Below are positions 1 to 11,572 of a stretch of DNA of 64,000 nt, one piece after another. The DNA is from Chara braunii (Eukaryota > Streptophyta > Charophyceae > Charales > Characeae), in contig BFEA01000743.1 of the NCBI GenBank assembly GCA_003427395.1, forward strand, positions 229,941-293,940, read 5' to 3'. How positions within the stretch are numbered: position 1 is the first letter of the stretch; the number at the start of each line of letters is the position of its first letter. Made by a program: the position numbers and the translations under genes. The notes beneath the pieces were generated by a model. That model saw only the letters and a program-made list of their open reading frames with translations, made no database searches and had not been told where the DNA came from.

Positions 1-299
1 CGAGCTCGGGGTTTTAGCCTCGGGCGAACTCGAATCTAAGGTCAGTCTTAGTGGAAAGTTAGTAGATTAGTTGATAGTAAAGAAGACTGGGTGCGCCGAG
101 CTATGGCGGAGTGGAGGCATAGAGGGTGATTGCACACCCAGTCCTCGATAAAAACGAGTGAATGAGGTCCCGTCGTTGATGCTTTTGAGGTAGGCGAGTG
201 CGAGGAAGGTGTTAGAATTAGTAGTAAGGTGTTAGCTTGGATAGTATTGGTGCATGGGGCTGCGTATGAAAAGGAAAAGAGGGAGGAGTGAACCTAGCC

Positions 300-1640
300 G
301 CCTATGCGGGCAGATTCAGTCGAATTTGCATGTCCCGTAGAAGAGAAAGAAGTCGAAGAGAGGGGGGGTGGATGCGTACCTGGTCACTTTCTTGAAGGAG
401 GTTCGTCCCCTTATTCGGGAGGCTCGATGCGGGTATAAGCGGGCCACGGAGGAACGCAGGAAGGGCCGGGGGCTCATCAGACGGAGTCTTGACTGTGGCC
501 GTGAAGCTACGGGGCCCACAACAAGTTTGCAACGTATTAACGAATCATATGTAGGAGGGAAGTGGCGAACAGCAGGTGATGCCGGTAGTGCTATGGGTTG
601 TATTGCCTGGTAGTGCTGGCTGGTGAAGTGCTAGTCCAAGTGATTCGTAACTTGTCTGGGCTTTGTGGGAGAGGCTGCGGCCACAGCCTCTTGCGGTACA
701 TTGTACGCAAGCTGCTGCTGTTGCAGCGAGCTAGAATTGAACTGCTTGCGTTGACTATACATAGTACGAATGGCGTAGTGCTAGCGGAGCTACGGGGCGA
801 TCACAGACCGATACGACATTTGTTGTGGGCTACTGAGTGTACTACATGCACAGGTGGTTGCGGTAGTTACTACGAGGGGATGTGCAGCTGCAGGAAAGGC
901 TGCGCAAACTACTATACGGCCGTTGTATTATCGTATTCGCTGCACCACACGCATCTTGTTGCGCAAGCCGCTCCGTACTTCTATATCGGGAAGTAGGGTT
1001 CGCCAGTTGTGCATGGCCTGAGTATGGCTATTTGGAACAGTATAGCTGCAGATCCACTAAGGGAGGTTTCGCTGCGAACTGAGTTACTGCTGTGGAGTGG
1101 GGAGTCTTCAGATGTTCGACTTCAGCGGCTCATTCAGATTTGATCAAGCTGCCACCCAGGCTGCCATTGCGGGGCCCTCAGGCGCTGAAGGTAACAAGGC
1201 TCTCTCCTGCGAGTCTAAGAGCACCCCTCTTGTATCTGAGAGTCTCAAACCGTCTACTTCTACCCTTCTTACTCCAAGTCTGGTCCTTGAGAGGAACAAC
1301 AGAAAAATTCCCACGAGAAATGAAAGTTGAAAAAACATTCTAAAAAAAAAAATCCTTCATATTTATAAATTATCATTCCAATGTTCATCCAATTGCGGCA
1401 GGCATGATTGCAACCCGTAAGACCGCAGCAAGACTCTGTGGGGAGTCTGCCCACTGATTGCGGGAGCTCCGCCGGAACTCAGGAAGAGTTCTGGAGGCAA
1501 GGAACAAACAGGTAACCATTGTTTTCCTTCTATAAGCCCAGACTATAGCCCCTACCTGTATTACCCATTGCATCGCTGACTGAATATATGAAGTGCATCC
1601 CTACCTTATTTTTGGTTTGACTTTCAGGGCACTGGATCAG
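300..1640. other. Left part of block A, no convincing gene
   Basis: This segment has balanced base composition and several short ORFs on both strands, each with a counterpart in copy B. The best plus-strand ORF is at 1097-1330 (77 aa, containing IAGPSGAEGN). Its copy-B version (55713-55952) carries several amino-acid changes, so constraint is not evident. On the minus strand around 650-800 a readable stretch includes QQQQ and AYNVPQEAV, loosely resembling a glutamine-rich retroelement gag, but it is soon interrupted. I cannot assign a function. Confidence 0.3.
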
Positions 1641-1679
1641 ATTAAAGGAGTGTCTGTTCAAGTTCAGTTTTAACTTTAT

Positions 1680-2760
1680 TAATTGTATGAATTCAGATTG
1701 CTGAAAGAAACTGCATCTGGGGAAAGGAAGGATGGAGGGTTGTTTTGCTTGAAGGTTGTTTGGGTCATTAAGGCTGGGATGTCCCCATAAGTTTGGGGAG
1801 ACCCAGTGCTATGGCTTGCATGGAGGGTCAAGTTGTTCTGTAAGTTCAGGTGGCCTGACTGCTCTGACTTGTGAAGGGTCTGATTGTGCCTGAATTTCAG
1901 GGACTCGGGGCATTCAATAAGTTTTGGTGCCTTAAGTTGCCTTGTTTTCNCTGACTGCTCTGACTTGTGAAGGGTCTGATTGTGCCTGAATTTCAGGGAC
2001 TCGGGGCATTCAATAAGTTTTGGTGCCTTAAGTTGCCTTGTTTTCACTGGGGGTTTATCTGTTTCTTTGGTTTCTGAACGAGGAGGTCTGAGTTGTATTA
2101 TAATTTTAGATGGCTCAGCCACTTCCTGCTTTTTATTCCGAAGAAGTAATATTGGCAAAAAGGAAGACCCTTGTGTGAGTTCAGGGAGTCTGACTCGATT
2201 CCATACACATGATGAGTCAGAGAGAAATGAAATTGACAGAGAGTTAGACCCTTCTGTAAGTTCAGGGGGTTTGGCTTAAAGCCTCAGACATACTGGAACC
2301 CAATGGTTATAACCTGACTATACTTTACTACCATTCTATCTAAGAACGAGCTAATCAGACTGTTCTATAAGCTTAGGTGGTCTAACAATAGTCGTATCAC
2401 AACTTGAAGAGAGTATTACTATGAATAAAAATGGTGGTAAACTGGGGCAGGCTGAACTTAAGTTAGTTCATTCATATGCAGCCTTAGAAGACAAAGGTGA
2501 ACACAAGTATATATAACTTGAATACTTTAAATAGTTCAGGCGACTAGAGTGGTCTAGTCATGTGCCGAAAGAAGAAAAAAGTAGTTGTACCCTCTGTTTG
2601 TGTATATTTGGCCAAGTCAGAAGTCTCTATAAGTTTGGGTATTCTGAATCTAGGCCTGACTAAGTTGGGCGCGCTCTGTAAGTTCAGGCGGCCTGACCTA
2701 TGCCTTATATAAAGATGGGTATAAAGGGTTAAATCATTGAGAGACCATGAACTATTGTTT
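1680..2760. repeat. Field of repeated TAAGTTCAGG-type motifs
   Basis: A motif of about 20-25 bp, roughly TAAGTTCAGGNGGNCTGAC, recurs irregularly about ten times (for example near 1840, 2170, 2255, 2370, 2625 and 2680), often preceded by CTTCT or CTCTG. Variants read ATAAGTTTGGGG and GTGAGTTCAGGGAG. The counterpart in copy B is 56720-57750. The spacing is too irregular for a simple tandem repeat. No coding sequence is supported. Confidence 0.6.
1855..2045. other. Exact 95-bp duplication around one N (assembly join)
   Basis: Bases 1855-1949 and 1951-2045 are identical and separated by a single N at 1950. Copy B has only one version (around 57008-57102). The same pattern with the same 95-bp length occurs at 60544-60734. 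This is what an unmerged contig overlap looks like, not biology. Confidence 0.85.
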
Positions 2761-2959
2761 GTTCAGGTTGACTTGGGATGGTGATAGTACTTACCTTTGT
2801 GGTTTGGCTTGCATGTGACTGAGTGAGGCCACTACTTAGTCTGAGTTTCCGGTTGATAGGTACCTGCTTTAGTTTCTCGCCACGTGCTATAGCCATAGGA
2901 GTTAATGTTAATTCTGCATTTTTTGTATGTTTTTTTTTACTTAGGTCAATTCTTGCATT

Positions 2960-3610
2960 TTTTGAGATTTTTTCTTATACTTGGCTTCGTATAAATCTTG
3001 GCAAGCTACTTTCTCTACGGAAAGCGCTGCCGAAATTTCTACAAATCCAAGTACTTCGTCGAATTTTGACTTGTCAAAAGTTCAACTTTGTCTTTTCCTA
3101 TATCTGACTCAGTAAAAATTTGGAAAGTCTCTTTTTTTTAAAGGGAGTGTTGCCCAAATTTTTGCTAATTCAGGGAGTTAAACTAAAGTTGGACTTTGAG
3201 AAGTCAAAGTTACTCTCGAATTCTGAACTTAGCTGTGTATAAATTTTGGAACAGCCCTTTTCTAAAGGGAGTGCTGCCAAATTTCTCCTAAACTAAGGAG
3301 TTAGTTAGACCTTGTATAAGTTTCACTCGAGTTTGTCCTTTGAGTTCATATCTGACTTAGTATACATATGGGAAGCTTCCCTTTCTAAGGGAAGTGCTCC
3401 CTAAATTTCTACTAATTAAGGGAGTTAGACAAAATTTGACTTACCAGAGTTGGAGATTATTTCTGCTTTCATATCAGGACTTGTATAAATTCTGGAAAAA
3501 CATTTTTCTTACGGGAAGCGCTGCCAAAATTTTCTTAATTAGAGGAATTAGATTGTATTTTGACAGATGGCGATTCTGGTGGTCCGCCTTGAGTGAGGGA
3601 GATTTGACCA
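2960..3610 (+). repeat. Five tandem units of about 124 bp
   Basis: The motif G(C/T)G(C/T)TGCC followed by an A/T-rich AAATTT stretch recurs at 3024, 3147, 3271, 3394 and 3518, giving spacings of 123, 124, 123 and 124 bp. Each unit carries a 'GTATAAAT..TGGAAAG' lead, a run of pyrimidines, the GCTGCC motif and a 'GGAGTTAGA' tail. Units are diverged from each other, so the array is old. In copy B the same five units lie at about 58040-58640, with two small insertions changing the spacings to 136 and 134. Confidence 0.8.
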
Positions 3611-5371
3611 TGTTGCTTAGAGAAAGACTTAAATGTAGTTAACTAGGATGATTTAGATAAGATCGCGGTATGAAGATTGTCCTCCATGAGCTTATAGGTT
3701 TAGCCTGGGGCATTGACCTGTCATGTGTTACAGGTCCTCTTGATCGTTGATTCAAGGTCCAGACTAGATTCAGCTTGATCCCTTGAAGATCATCATCTGT
3801 TATCACTGATAACAGGTCGGTTGCCGATTCGTCGGAGTACGACTCAATTCCAACTCACCCTCCACACTCAACCTAAAAGGCTTTCACCCTAGTGATTTCA
3901 TTGTTTCGTTGAGGTTTCACCCGGACTTTTATTGAATGGCCATTTAACAAAGGTGCTGAATATTTAATTAAGGTTGGTTGGACCGGAGGTTGGGGCTTGC
4001 ATGGCTAAAGCGAGGGGTATGAGTGCAGAGATTTGTTGGGGTTGACTCCGTGTAGTGTGTGGACTGTTGCTTGACTCCTTGATGTGATTGCAGGTATGTG
4101 CTGTGGCTTAGATCCTGGATTTGACTGCCTGCGATCACACGTTTACGTATGGTTGTGAGGAACCCCCACTGAGACAGTGAGAATGATCGTCTCATACTTA
4201 CCCCTTTATATATGTATACATGGGTGTACTTGGAGTGAATGGCTGCATAAGCTAAGGGGCCCCGTACTAAAAGCCTACTCAAAGGTTAAGGCTGAGAGGC
4301 ATAGGGAAGACCCTTCCTTTCTATTTGTTTTGCTTCTTGGGGGTCTCTTAGTCGGACATTGGTCCTAGGCCGGGATTCAAGGTCCTTGTCCAGGACATCC
4401 AACGCCCTAGGCTCTGCAGGGGAGGGACTCCCCCTCGCACAGAGCCTATTTGCATTGCCCGTCGAGGCACCCCACCCTGAAGGCGGAAATGTCGCGAGGG
4501 CTGAACGACATATCCTTCAGCCGTTCAATATCGTGTGGGGTAACCCCTCACAATATATTTTGTCAGCCATTCAATATCGCGAGGCCGGAGCCGCGATTAC
4601 CACGTATGGTTGACATCGTTTGGTTGGTATGAAACTGATCTGCAGCTGCGCGGCCTTATATTAAGTATCCCGCACGCGACGTTTCGCCGCCGTAGTGTTT
4701 AACAGTTATGGGATAAAAAAGGGACCCACACATATGTGCGAAAGCTTGGGATTATTACAGGCCGCTGGCACTACCCGAAAAGGGAAGAGTACCCCAAGGT
4801 TTTGTTTCCTTTTTAGATAAAGTAGACCTTCGGTCTATTTGTGTTTTTTAAGATTTATAGTTGAACGTTGTAGTCCGTGGCATCCGTCAAAGTCAAACTC
4901 CTTGACCTCTGCCTAGGTCTGGAGAGGGGTCCATCTCCGGGGCAGTAAGAAACGACTGCCACCACAGGTGTGGACCTGTGTACCGCCCGCTCTTCACAGA
5001 GTGCAGAAGAGGGTGTGTGGTTTTCAACCACGCTTGGCGGTTGTCCAGCGTCGAGAAATTAACCCTCAAGGCGTGTGTCAGCCGACACTTGAGTGTCGAA
5101 TGCGACCCTCGAGATTAACGAGGACCGCGTGAGTATGGGTACTACATGGTACGCCATTACCGCGACTCCTTGCGTAAATTTGTATTGCTAGTCGATATGA
5201 GTAGGCCCTGCCTCCTTGTGGTTTTGTACTAAATCTCACGCGCGACGCCTATCTAATTTCCGCATCGGAAAGTTATGGGACATCTACCAAGCAGAGATGG
5301 TTAATGGATGCGTTATATTTCACTGAATCTATAACGAAAAGACTCTTATATATGGTATAGCGAACATAAAT
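3611..5371. other. Non-coding spacer of block A with stem-loops
   Basis: No credible ORF is present. A strong inverted repeat at 4528-4556 reads ATATCGTGTGGGG, a TAA loop, then CCCCTCACAATAT. The copy-B version at 59613-59641 pairs slightly better (CACGATAT). Around 4480-4620 the words TTCAATATCG and CATTCAATATCGCGAG recur. The segment from 4860 to 5340 keeps the same sequence in B (59945-60430) with point changes only. Confidence 0.5.
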
Positions 5372-8300
5372 ATGTTATTTGATGTTTTACACTTCGGGGG
5401 TTTACTTAGTTTTTTTAGAGAGTTCTATCCAAGCCTAGATTCGTTGTTTCGTTACCGAAACACACTTCGGGGTTTTCAAGTTTTACTTAGTGTTTCTACT
5501 CTCTTATATCCCAACCTAGATTCAGTGTTTCATTACCGAAACACACTTCGGGGTTTTCGGGTTTTACTTAGTCATATTCCAAGGTTATATCCAACTCTAG
5601 ATTCGTTGTTTCGTTACCGAAACACACGTCGGGTTTTTCAGGTTTTACTAAGTGTTTCTACTGTGTTATATCCCAATCTAGATTCAGTGTTTCATTACTA
5701 AAACACACTTCGGGGTTTCCGGGTTTTACTTCGTCATATTTCGAGGTTATATCCGAGCCTAGACTCGGTGTTTCAATACCGAAACACACTTCGGGGTTTT
5801 CGGATTTTACTTAGTCATATTTCGAGGTTGCATCCGACCTTAGATTCAGTGTTTCGTTACCGAAACACACTTCGGGGTTTTTGGGTCTTACTTAGTCGTA
5901 TTTCAAGATATATATCCGAGCCTAGATTCGGTGTTTCGTTACCGAAACACACTTTGGGATTTTCGGGTTTTACTTAGTGTTTCTACTGTGTTATATCCCA
6001 ACTTGGATTAAGTGTTTCGTTACCGAAACACACTTCGGGGTTTTCGGGTTTTACTAAGTCATATTTCGAGGTTATATCCGAGCCCAGATTCGGTGTTTTG
6101 TTACCGAAACACACTTCGGGGTTTTCAGATTTTGCTTAGTCGTATTCCGAGGTTTAATCCAACCCTAGATTTGTTGTTTCGCTACCGAAATACACTTCGG
6201 TCTTTTCAAATTTTACTTAGTGTTTCTACTGTGTTATATCCCAACCTAGATTCGGTGTTTCGTTACCGAAACAAACTTGTTTCTTTACCGAAACAAACTT
6301 CGGGGTTTTCGGGTTTTACCTAGTCATATTTCGAGGTTATATCCCTAGATTCGTTGTTTCGTTATCGAAACACACTACGGGGTTTTCGGGTCTTACTTAG
6401 TCATATGTCGAGGTTATATCAGAGCCTAGATTCAGTGTTTCGTTACCGAAACACACTTCGGGGTTTTCGGGTTTTACTTAGTGTTTATACTGTGTTATAT
6501 CCTAACCTAGATTCGGTGTTTCGTTACCGAAACATACTTCGGGGTTTTCGGGGTTTTACTTAGTCATATTTTGAGGTTGTATCCGAACCCAGATTCGGTG
6601 TTTCGTTACCGAAACACACTTCGGGGTTTTCGGGTTTTACTTAGTTATATTCCGAGGTTTAATCCAACCCTAGATTTGTTGTTTCGTTACCGAAATACAC
6701 TTCGGAGTTTTCGGGTTTTACTTAGTGTTTCTACTGTGTTGTATCCCAACCTAGATTCGTTGTTTCGTTACCGAAACACAGTTCGGGGTTTTCGGGTTTT
6801 ACCTAGTCATATTTCGAGGTTATATCCGACCCTAGATTCGGTGTTTCGTTATCGAAATACACTTCGGTGTTTCCGGGATTTAGTCGATCATATTCCGTGG
6901 TTCAATCCGAGCCTATATTCGGTGTTTCGTTACCGAAACACACTTCATGATTTTCGGGTTTTACTTAGTGTTTCTACTGGGTTATATCCCAACCTAGATT
7001 CGGTGTTTCGTTACCGAAACACACTTAGGGGTTTTCGGGTTTTACTTAGTCATATTTCGAGGTTATATCCGACCCTAGATTCGGTGTTTCCTTACCGAAA
7101 CACACTTCGGGGTTTTTGGGGTTTACTTAGTCATATTTCGAGGTTATATCCGAGCCTAGGTTCGGTGTTTCGTTATCGAAACACATAGGGTTTTCGGGTT
7201 TTACTTAGTGTATCTACTGTGTTATATCCCAACCTAGATTCGGTGTTTCGTTACCGAAACACACTTCGGGGTTTTTGGGTTTAACTTAGTCATATTTCGA
7301 GGTTGTATCCGACGCTAGATTCGGTGTTTCGTTACCAAAATATACTTCTTGGGTTTTCGGGGTTCACTTAGTCATATTTCGAGGTTATATCCGAGCATAG
7401 ATTTGGTGTTTCGTTACCGAAACGCACTTCGGGGTTTTCTGGGTTTACTTAGTCATATTCCGAGGTTTAATTCAAGCCTAGATTCGGTGTTTCGTTACCG
7501 AAACACACTTCGGGGTTTCCGGGGTTTACTTGGTGATATTTCGAGGTTATATCCGAGCCTAGATTCGGTGTTTCATTACCAAAACACACTTTTGGGTTTT
7601 TGGGTCTTACTTAGTCATATTTCAAGGTTATATCCGAGCGTGGATTCAGTGTTTCGTTACCGAAACACACTTTGGGGTTTCGGGTTTTACTTAGTCACAT
7701 TTCGAGGTTTAATCAGAGCATAGATTCGGTGTTTCGTTACCGAAACACACTTCGGTGTTTTCGCGTTTTACGTAGTCATATTCTGAGGTTTAATTCAAGC
7801 CTAGATTCGGTGTTTCGTTACCGAAACACACTTCGAGGTTCTCGGGTTCTACTTAGTGTTTCTACTGTGTTATATCCCAACCTAGATTCGGTGTTTCATT
7901 ACCGAAACACACTTCGGGGTTTTCGGGTTTTACTTAGTGTTTCTACCATAGTATATCCCAGCCTAGATTCGGTGTTTCATTACCGAAACACACTTCGGGG
8001 TTTTCGGGGTTTACTTAGTCATATTCCGAGGTTTAATCCAAGCCTAGATTCGGTATTTCGTTACCAAAACACACTTCGGGGTTTTCGAGTTTTTACTTAG
8101 TCATATTCCAGGGTTATATCCGAGCCTAGATTCGGTGTTTTATTATCGAAACACACTTCGGGGTTTTCGGGTCTTACTTAGTGTTTTTACTGTGCTATAT
8201 CCCAACCTAGATTCGGTGTTTCGTTACCGAAACACACTTCGGGGTTTTCATGCTTTACTTAGTGTTTCAACTATGTTATATCTCAGCCTAGATTCAATGT

Positions 8301-8475
8301 TTCGTTACCGAAACACACTTCGGGCTTTTTGGGTTTGTATTATATCCGAACCTAGATTCGGTGTTTCGTTACTGAAACACACTTTAGGGTTTTCGGGGTT
8401 TGCTTAATCATATTTCAAGGTTTAATCCAAACCTAAATTCGGTGTCTCGTTACCGAAACACGGTTTTAGATTTTC
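5372..8475 (+). repeat. 81-bp satellite array A
   Basis: About 38 tandem units of 81 bp carry the dyad GTGTTTCGTTACCGAAACAC followed by ACTTCGGGGTTTTCGGG. Because 81 is 27 codons, one frame stays open over long stretches and reads FRYRNTLRGFRVLL plus a variable 13-residue part. Three unit types differ in the variable part: SVSTVLYPNLDSV, SHISRLYPTLDSV and SHIPRFNPSLDSV. They often follow one another as a trimer of about 243 bp. Scattered stops and frameshifts break the frame, so I treat this as a satellite and not a gene. The same array is in copy B from about 60480. Confidence 0.93.
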
Positions 8476-8900
8476 TTGGTTTATTCAAGTTGTATTCTAG
8501 GCTACCGGTTGGGCCGCCCTGGTCCTGGGTGGCCAGCCGGTGCAAGGATAAGAAAAGATCCCAGCCAAAAAAAAAACAAAAAAAAAAACACGTTATGGAG
8601 AAAAATAAATTGAATAACTTTTGCTTCAGGGTTACATCGAAATTCTTTACCAAAAATAATAAAATAAAACAAAATATTGTTATTAATTTTATTAGTATTT
8701 ATTTTTCTGGCCCGACCGGGCAAGTGATCCCGGGCCACTGTGGTAGCCCAGGTTATATTTTCATTTTGTATTCAGCCCCTGAATCAGCTCGAGTTACAAC
8801 TTATAAGACGGAGCTATGCTCTATTTGTGAAACTAACCCAAAATGATATATGATGTTTATAATTATGAATGTATGAATTAAAACACAGTACATCTAGATT
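8476..8900. other. AT-rich spacer
   Basis: The sequence beyond the satellite has runs of A and a short GC-rich piece (8705-8750, containing GCCCGACCGGGC, a palindrome). No gene or RNA is recognised. Confidence 0.4.
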
Positions 8901-8903
8901 CAT

Positions 8904-8968
8904 CGGGACATCCATTAAAATTGGAACGATACAGAGAAGATAGTTTAATGCATGGCCCCTGCGCAAGG
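8904..8968 (+). pseudogene. U6 snRNA-derived pseudogene
   Basis: The sequence matches the conserved body of spliceosomal U6 snRNA: GGGACATCC, then AAAATTGGAACGATACAGAG, then CATGGCCCCTGCGCAAGG. It differs from functional U6 by an insertion of about 6 bases between GAAGAT and CATGG. The 5' stem-loop is incomplete and the 3' part after CAAGG is lost, running into a T-rich stretch. No clear upstream element or TATA box at the usual distance is visible. It is therefore a retropseudogene or a U6-headed chimeric retroposon. Two further U6-derived copies lie at 52144 and 53248. Confidence 0.8.
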
Positions 8969-8969
8969 T

Positions 8970-9608
8970 TTTTTCGCCTGATCTGCCATAGTGATTGGGG
9001 ACTGGCACACGACTTAAATCGATTGTCAGCGCCAGTGGGACTGGGACTGGGATACAGGAGGCAGCAGCAGTGGGACTGGGACAGTGGAGAACCTTGGACA
9101 GTTCGCGAAAGCCGTATCGAGCAATACTGAAGTAATATCTTTCTTCCTTTTTTTTTTTCTTCATCCTGCGATAATATCGCGTGAGTGAAGAAGGGATAAT
9201 ATCTCTTTAAAAATTTTAAAAATAAAAATAAAATAAAAAAAGCTCTTTCACCGGAAGTGAGATTATTAGCCCGGTTCCCAGCACGTGCAGCTTCCCACGA
9301 ATAGATATCAAGGACCAGGGGTACGAACCCTGATCAGTTTCTATATGCTTATGTGGGGCGGCGTCCAAATCCTGCCCATGCTTGCCCATGCTTGCCATGC
9401 CACAAGGAGGAAGGACCAAAGGCAACATGCGACAAGGGTATGAGCAGGCACTGAAGGGGTTTACCCTCCCGGTGATAAAGTAGGTGTCTCCCCTGTAAAA
9501 TTGCACGGGCTGCTTTAAGCCACCGTTGTCAAATTACTCACAAGATTGAATTTACCTGGGCTGGTTAGTCCGATGATAATACCTCAAGGAAAAAAAAGGA
9601 AGAAAAAC

Positions 9609-9609
<1 letters not shown>
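8970..9609. other. Spacer downstream of the U6 pseudogene
   Basis: No gene is supported. The interval is AT-rich around 9130-9240 and more balanced around 9250-9540. It ends in the long A tract at 9610, so the U6 sequence and this interval could be one retroposed transcript, but no target-site duplication was identified. Confidence 0.3.
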
Positions 9610-9668
<59 letters not shown>

Positions 9669-9690
9669 AACAACAACAACAACAACAACG
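9610..9690 (+). repeat. Poly(A) tract with (CAA)n tail
   Basis: Nearly sixty consecutive A residues are followed by about seven CAA units. This is typical of the 3' end of a retroposon copied from polyadenylated RNA in the plus orientation. Confidence 0.8.
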
Positions 9691-10082
9691 AAATAAAAAA
9701 TTAAAATTTTCTAAACAGGTGGGAAAAAAAAGTTTAACAGATTTGGAAAAAAAAAATTAAGGTTTTAATAATATTAATGATTAAACCGTATGCACTGGCT
9801 GACCTAGTTGTAAGGACTCCATTCTACCCATCTAGACGAAGCTCGGAGGGAACGATTTAGAGTAACAAGTAAGAAGGGAGCAAGAGATGTCATAACTTTT
9901 TAATTTTAGATATTTAAATATTTTAAATACCAATTTAGAACCTCAGCTGATTTTTCAAAAGTATAATCTAAGCAATAATTTAATTTTGGGAATTTATCTA
10001 AGCTACAAGAATCGTCGGGCCCACTAGCCTAAAAAAAATATTTTTTTGTATTATTTTCTAATTAAATTTTCCAAATCGTTTT
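9691..10082. other. AT-rich spacer
   Basis: A-rich and T-rich sequence with no coding potential or recognised element. The satellite begins at its right end. Confidence 0.4.
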
Positions 10083-11572
10083 TACTTCGAGAAACGGTAA
10101 GTAAAATTTCGAAATCCCGAAGTGCGATTTCGGTTATGAAATCCCGAACCCACGTCTGGATATAACTTTGAGAAACGGCTAAGTAAAATCCCGAAATTCC
10201 GAAGTGCCATTTCGGTAGCGAAATCCTAAACGTACGTCTAGATATAATTTCGAGGAACTGCTAAGTAAAATCCCGAAATCCCGAAGTGCGATTTCGGTAG
10301 CGAAATCCCGAACGTACGTCTGGATAAAATTTCGAGAAACGGCTAAGTAAAATCCCCAAATCCCGAAGTGCCATTTCGGTAACGAAATCCCGAACGTAAG
10401 TCTGGATATAATTTCGAGAAACGGCTAAGTAAAATCTCGAAATCCCAAAGTGCGATTTCGGTAGCGAAATCCCGAACGAATGTCTGGATATAGTTTCGAG
10501 AAACGCCAAGGTCAAATCCCGAAACCCCGAACTGCGATTTCGGTAGCGAAATCCTGAACCTACGTTCGGATACAATTTCAAGAAACGGGTAAGTAAAATC
10601 CCGAAATCCCGAAGTGCGATTTCGGTAACGAAATGCTGAACGCACGTCTGGATATAATTTCAATAAACGGCTAAGTAAAATCCCGAAATCCCGAAGTGCG
10701 ATTTCGGTAGCCAAATCCCGAACGTACGTCTGGATATAATTTCGAGAAACGGCTAAGCAAAATCCCGAAATCCCAAACTGCGATTTCAGTAGCAAAATCC
10801 TGAACCTACGTTCGGATACAATTTCGAGAAACGGCTAAGTAAAATCCCGAAATCCCGAAGTGCGACTTCGGTAGCTAAATCCCGAACGTACTTCTGGATA
10901 TAATTTCGAGAAACGACTAAGTAAAATCCCGAAATCCCGAACTGCGATTTTGGTAGCGAAATCCCGAACGTACGTCTGGATATAATTTCGAGAAACTCCT
11001 AAGTAAAATCCCGAAATCCCGAACTGCAATGTCGGTGGCGAAATCCCGAACCTACGTCCGGATATAACTTCGAGAAACGGTAAGTAAAAACCTGAAATCC
11101 CGAAGTGCGATTTCAGTAACGAAATCCCGAACGCACGTCTGGATATAACTTCGAGAAATGACAAAGTAAAATGCTGACAACTCGAAGTGCGATTTCGGTA
11201 GCGAATTCCCAAACATACGTCTGGATATAACTTCGAGAAATGACTAAGTAAAATCCCGAAATCCCGAAGTGCGATTTCGGTAGCGAAATCCCGAACGTAC
11301 GTTTGGATATAACTTCGAGAAACGGCTAAGTAAAATCCCGAAATCCCGAAGTGCGATTTCAGTAGCGAAATCCTGAAGTGTGATCCCGAACGTACATCCG
11401 GATATAATTTCGAGAAATGACTAAGTAAGATCCCGAAATCCCAAATGCGATTTCGGTGGCGGAATCCCGAACGTACGTCCAGATAAAACTTCGAGAAACG
11501 GGTAAGTATAATCCCGAAGTGCGATTTCGGTAGCGAAATCCCGAACGTACATCTGGATATAACTTCGAAGAA
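10083..11572 (-). repeat. 82-bp satellite array, inverted orientation
   Basis: Units begin with GTAAAATCCCGAAATCCCG at 10101, 10183, 10265, 10347, 10429, 10511, 10593, 10675, 10757, 10839, 10921 and 11003, every step exactly 82 bp. After that come 11084, 11166, 11248, 11330, 11425 and 11506. The core ATTTCGGTAGCGAAATCCCG is a variant of the dyad in the other arrays, read on the minus strand. Because 82 is not a multiple of three, the minus-strand translation cycles through three frames: FRYRN..TSGFRDFT, then ISLPKSHFGIS, then DFATEIALRDFG. A 13-bp insertion makes one step 95 bp. Confidence 0.93.

Larger units (their letters stand above)
1..8475 (+). repeat. Large duplicated block, copy A
   Basis: This stretch is repeated in the same orientation from 54551 onward with the same internal order and high identity by eye. 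Copy A begins with or before the window, so its true left end is unknown. Differences include 24 bp present only in A near position 18, about 100 bp present only in B near 54865, about 426 bp present only in B at 56017-56442, and a partial local duplication in B near 56820-56935. No transposase or RT is visible inside. It could be a segmental duplication, one unit of a 54.5-kb tandem array, or the two ends of a very large element. Confidence 0.9.

Noticed and set aside
6571-7188. 205-codon plus-strand ORF (and 254-codon minus-strand ORF at 47083-47847)
   Set aside because: Both are read-through of satellite units; related arrays with an 82-bp period read all three frames equally well, and stops interrupt elsewhere.
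5372-8475. CRISPR-like array
   Set aside because: Units are contiguous 81-bp satellites with conserved 'spacers', no short repeat with unique spacers and no cas genes.
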